DNA of 64,000 nucleotides from Iodobacter sp. BJB302. Lineage in GTDB: Bacteria > Pseudomonadota > Gammaproteobacteria > Burkholderiales > Chitinibacteraceae. Below the pieces are notes generated by a model. That model worked only from the letters and a program-made list of their open reading frames with translations. It was not told the origin of the DNA and did no database searches. Every line of letters begins with the position of its first letter. Positions within the stretch are counted from its first letter, which is position 1. Where the stretch lies: NCBI RefSeq assembly GCF_002735645.1, contig NZ_PDZG01000003.1, positions 1 to 64,000 of the forward strand. The letters are read 5' to 3'. The position numbers and the translations under genes are program-made. Of this stretch, positions 1 through 8,423 are shown in pieces.

Positions 1-74
1 GTTTTGATACCCGCTTCGCCAGTTAAATATTGCTGAACGACAGAGAGCTTGAATTGCGTTGAGTACTTGGACAT
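1..74 (-). CDS. IS3-family transposase OrfA, N-terminal fragment
   Basis: An ATG at 74 opens a minus-strand frame that leaves the window after 24 codons. It begins MSKYSTQFKLSVVQQYL, the typical start of the helix-turn-helix OrfA of IS3-family elements (IS150-like), which binds the element's ends. The rest of the gene is outside the window, so intactness cannot be judged. Confidence 0.7.
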   Translation of the reverse strand, partial: MSKYSTQFKLSVVQQYLTGEAGIK

Positions 75-125
75 AAAAACACCCCAAAAATATGGACGGG
101 TGTCCAACTTTTGGGGTGCAGTTCA
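1..125 (-). mobile_element. End of an IS3-family insertion sequence (partial)
   Basis: The terminal inverted repeat reads TGAACTGCACCCCAAAAG on the minus strand from position 125. It has the TG...CA ends of the IS3 family and is followed 51 bases later by a transposase start. Only the left end of the element lies in the window. The family is inferred from the end sequence and the OrfA-like N-terminus. Confidence 0.7.
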
Positions 126-156
126 TTTGGGGCTTTTTTGATGCCTGACGATTGCA

Positions 157-1482
157 TTAAGGCTGAATTAAATCGCTTAAATGCCGCCCCATTCTGCGGC
201 CTTCGCGAATTGCGTAATTGGTGCCCCGGTCTTCGGGGTAGATTTGCGCCATCGAGGCTAAAAACAGGCCGCGTTTAGGGCTTTCGCAAGCGGGAATCAG
301 CTGGCTGTAATGCTTTTCAACCACGGGTTGCGCCCAGCGGGCATGCCAGACATGGTGTTTTTTAATCCATGCTTCCTCAAATTTAGGGAACATGCGTTTT
401 AAGTGCGGCAGGGCAAAAGCGAGCAGCTCGTCATCGCTCATTAAATATAGTGCGTCGGTGTAAGGCAGGTATTTAGATAAATAAACAATATGCTTGCCGT
501 CGTAATTTTTAGTGCTCTGAAAATTGGTGTGCTCAATCACGCCTACAAAGGGGAAGCTTGGGTCGTTTACATTCAGCCAGTAGGTATCTGATAAGGAATG
601 ATCCAGCTCGAGCACAAGGCAAACATTGGCCAGATAGTTAATGCGGCCCAGTTTGGCTAAATACTCCGGGCTGGCCCAGCTTTCAATCATATTGGCGAGC
701 AGTGGCAAGGCTGGGGTGGAGATCACCCTGTCTGCATGAACATCGCCATTAGCGGTTTTAATCAGCCAGCCGCCGTTGTCCGGTGCAACTGAAATTACCG
801 GGCTGCTGGTTTGAATTTTGCCGCCAAGCTGCATGATTTTTGCGGCCAGTGCTTCAACCAGAGCAACAAAGCCGCCCTTAAAGTAGGCCAGCCGCTCTTC
901 GCCGCCTTTACCCCGGCTGCTGCCGCGCAGTTTGAGCTTATTCCAGAACCAGACTGCTGAAATCTGATCAGCTACGGCACCAAATTTACCGCGCAATAAT
1001 GGCTCCCAAACGATTTTATAAACGTTTTCCCCGCCTAATTCCCGCAGCCATTCTGCTGCCGTTTTATGCTCAAGCTCCTGCCAGTTTTCTACCTTGCGTG
1101 CTTTTAAGGCGAGTAAGCCGAGGCGGATCCGGTCTGGAAAAGCGAGGGGTTTAAATTTAAGTAAATCCCATGGCGTGGAAAGCTTGAAAAATTGATTGGC
1201 AAAATACATGCCGGTATTGCTGGGATTAATTTTTACTTTATCGCAAAGATTAAGCTCTTTAATTAACTGCATGACTTCCAGATCATTGGTGAACCAGTGG
1301 TGGTAAAAACGATCCAGTTTTTCTGACTGATCACCAATATCAAATGCGGCGGCCAGGCCGCCAATATCCGCTTCTGCTTCCAGAACAAGCACGCTCACGC
1401 CTGCTTTGCTGAGCTCATAAGCGGCAGCGAGCCCGGTAAAACCTGCGCCGATGATGGCAACTTGGGTGTGCTGGGTTGTCAT
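157..1482 (-). CDS. FAD-dependent oxidoreductase (amine oxidase / protoporphyrinogen oxidase-like)
   Basis: A flavoprotein of 441 residues. The N-terminus carries a Rossmann dinucleotide-binding fold with GAGFTG (G12, G14, G17) followed by an acidic ADIGG segment, typical of the NAD(P)/FAD amine-oxidase superfamily that includes UDP-galactopyranose mutase-like and desaturase-like enzymes. The frame extends upstream to a TTG at 1527, but the ATG at 1482 has a GGAG eight bases before it and is preferred. It is the last gene of a minus-strand cluster with a flippase-like protein, a GT2 glycosyltransferase and a DUF2298 protein. A role in modifying a lipid-linked sugar or lipid is inferred from that context; the substrate is unknown. 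Confidence 0.75.
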   Translation of the reverse strand: MTTQHTQVAIIGAGFTGLAAAYELSKAGVSVLVLEAEADIGGLAAAFDIGDQSEKLDRFYHHWFTNDLEVMQLIKELNLCDKVKINPSNTGMYFANQFFKLSTPWDLLKFKPLAFPDRIRLGLLALKARKVENWQELEHKTAAEWLRELGGENVYKIVWEPLLRGKFGAVADQISAVWFWNKLKLRGSSRGKGGEERLAYFKGGFVALVEALAAKIMQLGGKIQTSSPVISVAPDNGGWLIKTANGDVHADRVISTPALPLLANMIESWASPEYLAKLGRINYLANVCLVLELDHSLSDTYWLNVNDPSFPFVGVIEHTNFQSTKNYDGKHIVYLSKYLPYTDALYLMSDDELLAFALPHLKRMFPKFEEAWIKKHHVWHARWAQPVVEKHYSQLIPACESPKRGLFLASMAQIYPEDRGTNYAIREGRRMGRHLSDLIQP

Positions 1483-1579
1483 TTTTTTCTCCGGGAAGGC
1501 AGATTGTTTTTTATCACTGAAAGACAAGAGAGGGCGATCATTTCTGATTGAGTAAATTCATCAGCAATGGCGTATTCCT

Positions 1580-2539
1580 TCATGGTTTCTTCCGCGAAAT
1601 TAAGAGCCATATCCCGCCTGCCAGGGTAGGCGGGAGCCAGATCAGTAAGTGGGCGATAAGGGCAAAGGCCGCGGCGGAAATGCCGTCATTGTTCGTGAGT
1701 TTCATTGCAAGAATGGCAAAGTAATCAAAAGTGCCCACATAACCAGGGGTGCTGGGGATTAGCGTGGCCAGTGTGGCCAGCGGCAGGGCAAACCATGCGC
1801 CAGCACTATTGATTATCCCTGGTACACTTTGCGCTACACACCACAAAGTAAGCCCTTCTAAGCCCCATACAATCAGGCTGACGGCGATCAGCGGCAAAAT
1901 GCGTTTCCCGCCAAGGGTAGCCAGCAGTTTGATGGCGTCTGCTGCTTCATCGGCCAGATGATTGCCACTACCGGGCGCTAATTTATGAATAAGGCGTAGG
2001 CAGGCATCAATAAGAATCTGTAAGAAGCGGGGAAACGCCAGTAATACAAAAATGAGCAGGGCGATGAGCGCTGCCCCGCCCGCGCCAATTTTTCCAAAGG
2101 TGGGCAGGCTGTGTATATTAAAAGCCCATAAGCCAAGCGCCAGAAACAGCAGCAGGCTGGCTAAATCGAGCAGTCTTTCTACAAAGATGGATGCGAGTAC
2201 CTGGCCCGGGCCTGTGCCCAGCTCTTTGTTAAATGCAAAAGTGCGCGCCAGATCTCCGGCACGAAAAGGCAAAATATTATTGAGTGCCAGGCTGCTTAAG
2301 AAGGGCTGCAGGCAGGCGCGTGGTGTGGCTTTGGGGCTGTTGGCCCGCAGCATGCTGCTCCAGCGGGCTGCACGGCCGGCCAGCCCAAGCGAAAATACGA
2401 TTAAGCCTGCAAGCAGCCAGAGCGGGTTGCTGCTTTTCATGGCCGCAATCAGCTGAATGCCGTCGGTTTTCTGAAAAATAAGCCCAATTAAAACAATGGC
2501 AATGATAAGTCCAATAATGGTGCGAATATGGCGTTTCAT
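1580..2539 (-). CDS. Flippase-like / LPG synthase TM-domain protein (UPF0104)
   Basis: A 319-residue integral membrane protein of the lysylphosphatidylglycerol synthase transmembrane (YbhN/UPF0104) family. Several hydrophobic helices are visible, with the characteristic N-terminal helix ending in QKTDG, the GRAARW segment near residue 55, the NNILPFRAGD motif near residue 88 and a TPGYVGTFD motif near the C-terminus. The soluble lysyl-transferase domain is absent. Members are thought to move or handle lipid-linked substrates in the inner membrane, and the neighbouring glycosyltransferase genes fit that. The Shine-Dalgarno is weak, suggesting translation depends on the upstream gene. Confidence 0.8.
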   Translation of the reverse strand: MKRHIRTIIGLIIAIVLIGLIFQKTDGIQLIAAMKSSNPLWLLAGLIVFSLGLAGRAARWSSMLRANSPKATPRACLQPFLSSLALNNILPFRAGDLARTFAFNKELGTGPGQVLASIFVERLLDLASLLLFLALGLWAFNIHSLPTFGKIGAGGAALIALLIFVLLAFPRFLQILIDACLRLIHKLAPGSGNHLADEAADAIKLLATLGGKRILPLIAVSLIVWGLEGLTLWCVAQSVPGIINSAGAWFALPLATLATLIPSTPGYVGTFDYFAILAMKLTNNDGISAAAFALIAHLLIWLPPTLAGGIWLLISRKKP

Positions 2540-2600
2540 AAAGATTCTTTAAAAGAGGCGGCTGCAATCCGCCATGAGCTGCTTATGGCTGTTAAATGGA

Positions 2601-3575
2601 TTATTTTCTGTCGGCCACGGGGCTGCGTGAAAAAGTGATCTCATCGCTAAAGCCACAATATTCCTGCACAACATAGAGTGGTCTTTGCTTGGATTCTGTA
2701 TAGATGCGGCCAATGTACTCGCCTAAAATGCCGACGCAAATCAGTTGAACCCCCCCCAGGAACAGCACTGCAATCATCAGAGCCGTCCAGCCTTCTACCC
2801 AGATATTGGTAAAGATTCGTAAAAAGAGGGCATAAAAAATACCGATCAAGGCCAGAAAAGAGGCCCCCATGCCCATCGCCATGGCCAGCTGTAAAGGCTT
2901 GGCAGAGAAAGACATAATGCCATCGCTGGCAAAGCGGATCATTTTAGACAGGGGATATTTGCTCTCCCCGGCAAAGCGTTTGGCACGCTGATAAGGCAGC
3001 GCAACCTGTTTAAAACCCGCCCAGCTCACCATGCCCCGCACAAAACGATCACGCTCGGGCATGGCTTTGAGCGTGCTGACAACAGCACGGCTCATCAGCC
3101 TGAAATCACCCGTATCCAAGGGGATAGGCACATCAGACAGGCGATTAAGCAGGCGGTAAAAGCCTTTGGCTGTGGCGCGTTTAAAGGCCGATTCGCCAGG
3201 CCTGTCGGTGCGCGTGCCGTAAACTACATCGTAGCCAGCCCGCCATTTTTCTATCATGCCGTGGATGGCTTCGGGCGGGTCTTGCAGATCGGCATCGATC
3301 AGCACAACTGCATCACCCCGCGCGGCGTCGATGCCGGCTGTAACCGCGATCTGGTGCCCAAAATTGCGTGAAAAGCCAATCAGGCGAATACGATGATCGT
3401 GGGTGGCGTGCTGTTTTAATATGCTGCGTGTGGCATCTTTGCTGCCGTCATCAACAAAAATAAACTCTGTATCCAGGTTGTGTACTTCTTTGCTGAAGGC
3501 GCTCAGGCGTTTGAGTGTTTCAGCAATAACGGCTTCCTCGTTATAACAGGGCACGACAATCGACAGCAGCATCAT
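2601..3575 (-). CDS. Family 2 glycosyltransferase with C-terminal membrane helices (GtrB/DPM-like)
   Basis: A 324-residue enzyme resembling bactoprenol glucosyltransferases and dolichol-phosphate mannosyltransferase-like proteins. The GT-A domain starts with IVVPCYNEE, has VDDGSKD near residue 38 and the metal-binding DADLQDPPEA near residue 90. Two C-terminal transmembrane helices follow (around residues 235-255 and 265-290). Such enzymes load a sugar onto undecaprenyl phosphate on the cytoplasmic face of the inner membrane. An upstream ATG at 3617 is possible; I prefer the ATG at 3575, preceded by GAGG eight bases away and matching the usual family start. It lies 44 bases after the DUF2298 gene in the same direction. 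Confidence 0.85.
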   Translation of the reverse strand: MMLLSIVVPCYNEEAVIAETLKRLSAFSKEVHNLDTEFIFVDDGSKDATRSILKQHATHDHRIRLIGFSRNFGHQIAVTAGIDAARGDAVVLIDADLQDPPEAIHGMIEKWRAGYDVVYGTRTDRPGESAFKRATAKGFYRLLNRLSDVPIPLDTGDFRLMSRAVVSTLKAMPERDRFVRGMVSWAGFKQVALPYQRAKRFAGESKYPLSKMIRFASDGIMSFSAKPLQLAMAMGMGASFLALIGIFYALFLRIFTNIWVEGWTALMIAVLFLGGVQLICVGILGEYIGRIYTESKQRPLYVVQEYCGFSDEITFSRSPVADRK

Positions 3576-3619
3576 CTCGTCATCCTCGGTGATATGGCCG
3601 TGCTTATGCCGGCTCATTA

Positions 3620-5632
3620 TTATCGTTTAATCCAAAGCCCCATGCGGGTATCGGGCGTATCCAGGAAAGGGTGCCAGTCGTACCCGGGGCTAATTGCAGC
3701 ATTGATTGTTTGCCATGCGGGCGATGTGCTTTCAGGCCTGCCCCAAACGATATATTTAACTTTGTTTTGTTGCAGCCAGGCGAGAGGATTATTTTGCGCG
3801 CCAGCGTAGAAATCTTTGATTTGCTGATTAAGCAGCCACACTTCCTGAGGCGCACCGTGCCACAGGCTGACGTGATTAGGCCAGCCAAGCAATGAAGGCT
3901 GTTGGGAATAAAGCGAGTAGAGTGTTTGATTGGTGTAAGCATCACCCAGCCAGTTTTCCAGCACGATGCCTTGTGGCGCTTGGTTTAGATAGCGGATGGT
4001 GTCTTTAACCGGGGCATCATTACTAAACCATTGCGTGCCCGCCAGTTTGCCCATATCACCCTTGGGGGTATGCCAGATATATTGCGCGGTATTGAGGGCG
4101 TAGCTGCAAGTGAGTAGTAAAACGCCAGTCGCGGTGTTGCGTACCCAGCGCTGGCCTGATCCTAATGCCATTGCGCCTGCCGTCAAAAGTGCCCCGCTCC
4201 ACATCCAGCCCCACCATTTCATGGTGGTATTGGTGCGCTCAAATTTACCCACGCTTGGGTCGTCTACAAAAATAAACTCACCTAAAAGCAACATAATGGC
4301 AAAGGCCGTGACGAGGGCAATGGCCAGCGGGCGCTGGCGTTTTTCGGTCAGGGCCAGTGCAAACAATGCAAACAGCGGCCAGAGCAGCAGAATAAACTGG
4401 GCCAGCGGCGTGTGGTCAATGGAATGGACCAGGCGAATAGGCGTGCCGATGGCCTGGCTGGCAAAGCCGGCAAGGAAAGGATAAATCAACAGAAATCCAA
4501 GTGTGCCGCCTGTAAAAATGGCACCCCAGTCTGGTGGATTTTTGCAGTAATGCCGCCAGCCTGCCCAGGTAAACAGCAGCACAGCCAGCATGGGGGTGAT
4601 CCATGTATTGGTGATCAGCATGACTGGCAGGGTGAGTGCCAGCAGGCCTTGGGCAAAGCGCCCGTACAGGATTTCTGCAGGCTGATCGCTGCGTTTTTGC
4701 TCCAGCCATGCGATCAGTGCCAGTGCTAAAAACAGCAGGAAAAAACCACCAAGTGGCGGATGGTAATCGCCCAGGAAAAACTGATAGCCAAAGTTTTCCA
4801 GCGGCAAATCACGTGCTTCAAAATCGGGAGTGGGTTTGGTTTCCGGGGTCAGCAAGGGGAAAAACTGTCGGCCCAAATCAGTATTGACCCGCGCATCATA
4901 GCTACCAATAAAACGCGCACTGGCCCACATTTGGTCGTTGGCCTGCCAGCTGATTGGGGTGTCGCTGACGGGGGTAACGAATAAATTTAAAAAGGGTGAA
5001 ATACCGGTTCCTCCCAGAGCAAGGGCGATAATCAGTACCAGACGATGTATGCGCCCAGCAACAAAGCGGGTGGTGAATTCCCATGCAAGGCTGAGGCCCA
5101 GGGCCATTAATAGTGCAAAAGAGATGTTATAGGCGAAACCAATCTCCCAGCCAAACAGCCGCCCCACAAGGGCCGCACCGTAGTGTTGAAACGCATAATA
5201 GAAATCAAAACGATGGCCCGCAAACCAATGATCAGGCGGTGGTAATACGCTGCCTGAATAATAATTGGCCATAAAATACAGATCAGTAACCCGCTCGGAT
5301 GTAGGATAAATCGCAGGGAATATAAATTTCCAAATCAGCCCATAGGCGAGAGCCAATAGAAAGGCTATTTCGGCGGCTTTAAAACGGCTGCTTCGTGCCT
5401 CTTGTTTAAACAGATAAAGAGACGCTGCAGCTAAAATAGCCGTGATGGGCCAGACGCCATTGAGATTACCTAAGCCAATAAAATGCTCAATAAAAAACAG
5501 GATTAGCGTAATCAATAGCACACCCGATGCTCTGGCTATTGCATAGGGCAGCCAGCGGCCCAGCACAAGGGTGAGGCCAGCCAGATGCAGCCACAGTAAG
5601 GCAAGGCTTGCGGCGAGGTGAATCATCGTCAT
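3620..5632 (-). CDS. DUF2298 (YYY-domain) polytopic membrane protein, probable GT-C-like glycosyltransferase
   Basis: About 670 residues with more than ten hydrophobic helices. The first large loop contains SGSVLPPPDHW, AGHRFDFYYAF and then HYGAAL, matching the P-P-x-D-x-W...YYY signature of DUF2298 proteins, which resemble lipid-phosphate-sugar-dependent GT-C enzymes. The frame extends to 5710, but the first 26 codons lie inside the MITE-like element and are unlikely to be original; the ATG at 5632 follows GAAGGG by about ten bases. First gene of the minus-strand glycan cluster. A partnership with the GT2 enzyme, one making and one using a lipid-linked sugar, is inference. Confidence 0.7.
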   Translation of the reverse strand: MTMIHLAASLALLWLHLAGLTLVLGRWLPYAIARASGVLLITLILFFIEHFIGLGNLNGVWPITAILAAASLYLFKQEARSSRFKAAEIAFLLALAYGLIWKFIFPAIYPTSERVTDLYFMANYYSGSVLPPPDHWFAGHRFDFYYAFQHYGAALVGRLFGWEIGFAYNISFALLMALGLSLAWEFTTRFVAGRIHRLVLIIALALGGTGISPFLNLFVTPVSDTPISWQANDQMWASARFIGSYDARVNTDLGRQFFPLLTPETKPTPDFEARDLPLENFGYQFFLGDYHPPLGGFFLLFLALALIAWLEQKRSDQPAEILYGRFAQGLLALTLPVMLITNTWITPMLAVLLFTWAGWRHYCKNPPDWGAIFTGGTLGFLLIYPFLAGFASQAIGTPIRLVHSIDHTPLAQFILLLWPLFALFALALTEKRQRPLAIALVTAFAIMLLLGEFIFVDDPSVGKFERTNTTMKWWGWMWSGALLTAGAMALGSGQRWVRNTATGVLLLTCSYALNTAQYIWHTPKGDMGKLAGTQWFSNDAPVKDTIRYLNQAPQGIVLENWLGDAYTNQTLYSLYSQQPSLLGWPNHVSLWHGAPQEVWLLNQQIKDFYAGAQNNPLAWLQQNKVKYIVWGRPESTSPAWQTINAAISPGYDWHPFLDTPDTRMGLWIKR

Positions 5633-5657
5633 TTGTGAGCATCCCTTCTTTTTATCT

Positions 5658-5820
5658 AGCAGCCTGTCGGGCCTAAGCTGTCCTACTGCGGAAACTCCGG
5701 ACTTGGCCATATTTCGATAGTTTTTTCGTTAAATAGCCAGCTATTCGCCTCAAAAACCATCAAAATCTGTCTCAAGCCGGACATTTCCTCGCTACGGACG
5801 CTTAAGTCCGACAGGCTGCT
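5658..5820. repeat. MITE-like element with ~20-bp terminal inverted repeats
   Basis: The left end AGCAGCCTGTCGG(GC)CTAAG matches the reverse complement of the right end CTTAAGTCCGACAGGCTGCT at 19 of about 21 positions. The 163-bp interior has no transposase. The element sits just upstream of the DUF2298 gene and supplies the alternative N-terminal codons of its frame. No clear target-site duplication was found. It probably mobilises in trans or is a non-autonomous relic. Confidence 0.7.
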
Positions 5821-5993
5821 GGGCGATGAGCGCTTGAGCCTCGTTTTTATCCTATTTCTGCATTAATTACAAATGGCAATCGTCTTTTTTTATTGATGTT
5901 GATTGCATATATTCATCCGGCTTTCGTTTTCTTGTAATAATTCTAATGGGGCAATTGGCTGGATAGTCATTCTTTATTACAGATCATCTTTTT

Positions 5994-6788
5994 TTAAGAT
6001 TTAGTAACAGGGGATTGCTGTTGCCGGTAGCGTTCTGGAGAAAAACCAATTAATTGTTTAAACATGGCAATAAAAGCCGATGGTGTGCTGTAGCCCAGCA
6101 GCCATGCAATATCCTGGATTGTTTTGCCTTCTTTTAACCATGTCAGTGCATGTAATACACGAATGCGATTGCGCCACTGGCCAAAACTCATACCCAGTTC
6201 GCTTTGAAAACGCCGGGCCAGCGTGCGTTCGGTACTGTGTACTTCGCTGGCCCAGCTGCTTAAGCTGCGGGCATCGTCTGGGGCGGCTTGCAGCGCTTTT
6301 AAAATAGGGGAGATCAGTGTGTCGCTGCTACCGGGTAAGAAGTTTGGTGCACTTTTACACTGGCTTAAGCGGGTAATCAGCAGCTCTGCCTGATTCTGAT
6401 CACTTTGATCCTGCATATGGCCCAGCTGCCGCTGCTCAAAGTCGCTGATTAAAGTGCTGATGAGCGGGGTACTGGTAAGCAGGCAGGCTTCCTTTGGCAG
6501 CAGCCGGGCTAAGCGGTCTGAAACATAGATGGATGTGTAATTGTGCGCATGGCGTGCATAGGCAGAATGCGGGATGTCTGCAGGCACCCAGATTAAGTAA
6601 TTAGCGGGTGCTATTAGGTGCTGCTGTTCCAGCTCAAGACCCATAATTCCAAGGCTAATCCGGCTTAACTGGCCCCATGGGTGCTGATGGATGCTGTATT
6701 GGGTGTCTGCCTGCATCTGCTGGTAGCGCAAATACAGCGGATTGGGGGCTGGCAGGGTTAAGTCGGCAGCAAAATAGGCGTTGGGCAT
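5994..6788 (-). CDS. AraC-family transcriptional regulator
   Basis: A 264-residue regulator. The first half is a cupin-like sensor segment (HQHPWGQLSR near residue 34). The C-terminal ~100 residues form two helix-turn-helix motifs, seen as RTLARRFQSELGMSFGQWR and then IAWLLGYSTPSAFIAMFKQ with the closing GFSPERYR motif. It is transcribed divergently from the EamA exporter at 6906, so that exporter is its most likely target. The ligand cannot be read from the sequence. Confidence 0.9.
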   Translation of the reverse strand: MPNAYFAADLTLPAPNPLYLRYQQMQADTQYSIHQHPWGQLSRISLGIMGLELEQQHLIAPANYLIWVPADIPHSAYARHAHNYTSIYVSDRLARLLPKEACLLTSTPLISTLISDFEQRQLGHMQDQSDQNQAELLITRLSQCKSAPNFLPGSSDTLISPILKALQAAPDDARSLSSWASEVHSTERTLARRFQSELGMSFGQWRNRIRVLHALTWLKEGKTIQDIAWLLGYSTPSAFIAMFKQLIGFSPERYRQQQSPVTKS

Positions 6789-6844
6789 GGTCTGTTTATT
6801 TTAACTTGTCTGTTTCTGAATATGAATTGTCTATTCTGGCGTAC

Positions 6845-6871
6845 TTGCATTAAAAAAGACACACTTATACT
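6845..6871 (+). promoter_or_regulatory. Possible promoter of the EamA transporter gene
   Basis: TTGCAT at 6845-6850 and TATACT at 6866-6871 are separated by 15 bases, shorter than the ideal 17. They lie in the divergent intergenic region just upstream of the preferred ATG at 6906. Tentative. Confidence 0.3.
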
Positions 6872-6905
6872 AGTGGCAATTTATTCATTCAGAAAGATAA
6901 GCGTA

Positions 6906-7787
6906 ATGCCCATCCTTTTTCCTCTGCTGGCGGTCATGATCTGGGCCACTAATACCGTGGTCTCCAAAGCTGCGGCAGGCGTGCTTGATCCTGCCGCCAT
7001 TTCTTTTTACCGCTGGTTTTTAGCGGCTTTAGTGCTCACACCTTTTTGCCTGAAAGCAGTCTGGCAACAACGGCTCGCCATTCGCCCCTATTGGGGTAAA
7101 TTTTTAGTGCTGGCATTGCTGGGTATGGTGTTGTTTCAGTGCATTGCCTATTACGCAGCACATAGCACGACCGCCACTAATATGGGGGTGATTACTTCTT
7201 TGGTGCCGCTCTCATCTTTGCTGCTGAATGCTTTTATCACTAAAACCAAACCTAGTGCCGCTACCGCTCTGGGGATTTTTTGCTCGTTTTGCGGCGTGTT
7301 GTATCTGTTGGGTGAGGGGCATCCTGCAAGCTTGTTACTGAGCGGGGTTAATCATGGCGATGCCCTGATGCTGATCGGCACCGTGGCCTATGCACTGTAT
7401 GGCATTCTTTTGCGTCGCTGGGCCTTGCCATTCAGCCACTGGCACAATCTGTACATACAAATTGTGCTGGCGGTTGTGATTTTGATTCCGGTGGCGTTTA
7501 GCGCGCAAACGATGGCGATTCCGGAGCAGGGTATAGGCCTGGTGCTGTTTGCAGGGATTGTTTCGTCTTTGATTGCTACCTATTGCTGGATGCAGGGTGT
7601 GCATCGCCTGGGGGTTGATCGTACGGCGGTATTTATGAATTTGCTGCCTTTATTCACGGCTTTGATTGCGATGTTCAGTCTTGGGGAAAAGATTCAGGGC
7701 TATCATTTATTAGGTGGCGGTCTGGTGCTGTCCGGGGTTGTTTTGGCACAAATTAAATCATGGCGATTTTTGTTGATTACAAAATAA
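6906..7787 (+). CDS. DMT-superfamily (EamA) transporter
   Basis: A 293-residue membrane protein with ten predicted hydrophobic helices arranged as two EamA repeats (roughly residues 5-135 and 150-285). It begins MPILFPLLAVMIWATNT, the standard first helix of RhaT/EamA exporters, and has LGEKIQGYHLLGG before the last helix. Family members export small metabolites or amino acids across the inner membrane; the substrate is unknown. The frame is open from 6822, but the extra 28 residues are polar and not family-like, so the ATG at 6906 is chosen. It is divergent from an AraC regulator and followed by a strong terminator. Confidence 0.88.
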   Translation: MPILFPLLAVMIWATNTVVSKAAAGVLDPAAISFYRWFLAALVLTPFCLKAVWQQRLAIRPYWGKFLVLALLGMVLFQCIAYYAAHSTTATNMGVITSLVPLSSLLLNAFITKTKPSAATALGIFCSFCGVLYLLGEGHPASLLLSGVNHGDALMLIGTVAYALYGILLRRWALPFSHWHNLYIQIVLAVVILIPVAFSAQTMAIPEQGIGLVLFAGIVSSLIATYCWMQGVHRLGVDRTAVFMNLLPLFTALIAMFSLGEKIQGYHLLGGGLVLSGVVLAQIKSWRFLLITK

Positions 7788-7816
7788 TGAAATAAAACGT
7801 GTTGGGTTTTATTCAC

Positions 7817-7864
7817 AAAAACGCACTTTATTCTTTTGATTGCAAAAGAGAAAAGTGCGTTTTT
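7817..7864 (+). terminator. Rho-independent terminator after the EamA gene
   Basis: A long hairpin pairs AAAACGCACTTT with AAAGTGCGTTTT, with an inner CTTTTG/CAAAAG stem, and ends in a T-run. Confidence 0.75.
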
Positions 7865-8423
7865 CTTTGTGGCTCAGCCAGGTTTTTTTGCCGCGAAAGC
7901 TTGTATTTGCTGAGTTATAAGACCTTGCTGCAGATGATTGCCAGCACTTGTATAGCGTGGGTTTGGTGCCTGGCTGTGTGAGCATCATCGCATTGCGATG
8001 TAAGTTAAAACCCTGGGTGCTGATGTTTTTGGCATAATTCGGTTTTCGATATAAACGTGAAGCCTGAGCGATGTGTTCTAGTCAGGCTGCGTATTGGGAT
8101 TTAAACCGTATTAGTTTCTTCTAATTTATTTAATGGTAATTAACTGATTAATTAAATTAAGTAAAAATTAATTATAGTTAAATAGCAGCTTGTTATAGTG
8201 TTTGGGGTTTCTGCGATCGTAATCCACAGAATGATACGGGCAGATTAATGTTTTAGAATAATTAAATACTTATTTCGCTTGCTTTTGGCTGATTGTTTTT
8301 GAGTTGTTTTTTAAAAACAATGCCTAAGCCTGGTGGGGGCTGTGTTTAGTTATGCGGCATGACTTAAGTTTGAAAATTAAATGGTTTGATGCGCTGGCAT
8401 TAAGCCGGGGAGATATAAACATC
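7865..8423. other. AT-rich intergenic region, no gene seen
   Basis: About 560 bases without a convincing coding frame; the 60-codon frame from 7799 overlaps the terminator and shows no domain. The middle (8120-8190) is very AT-rich and probably holds the promoter of the PEP-CTERM gene, but no clear -35/-10 pair could be chosen. Confidence 0.5.
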
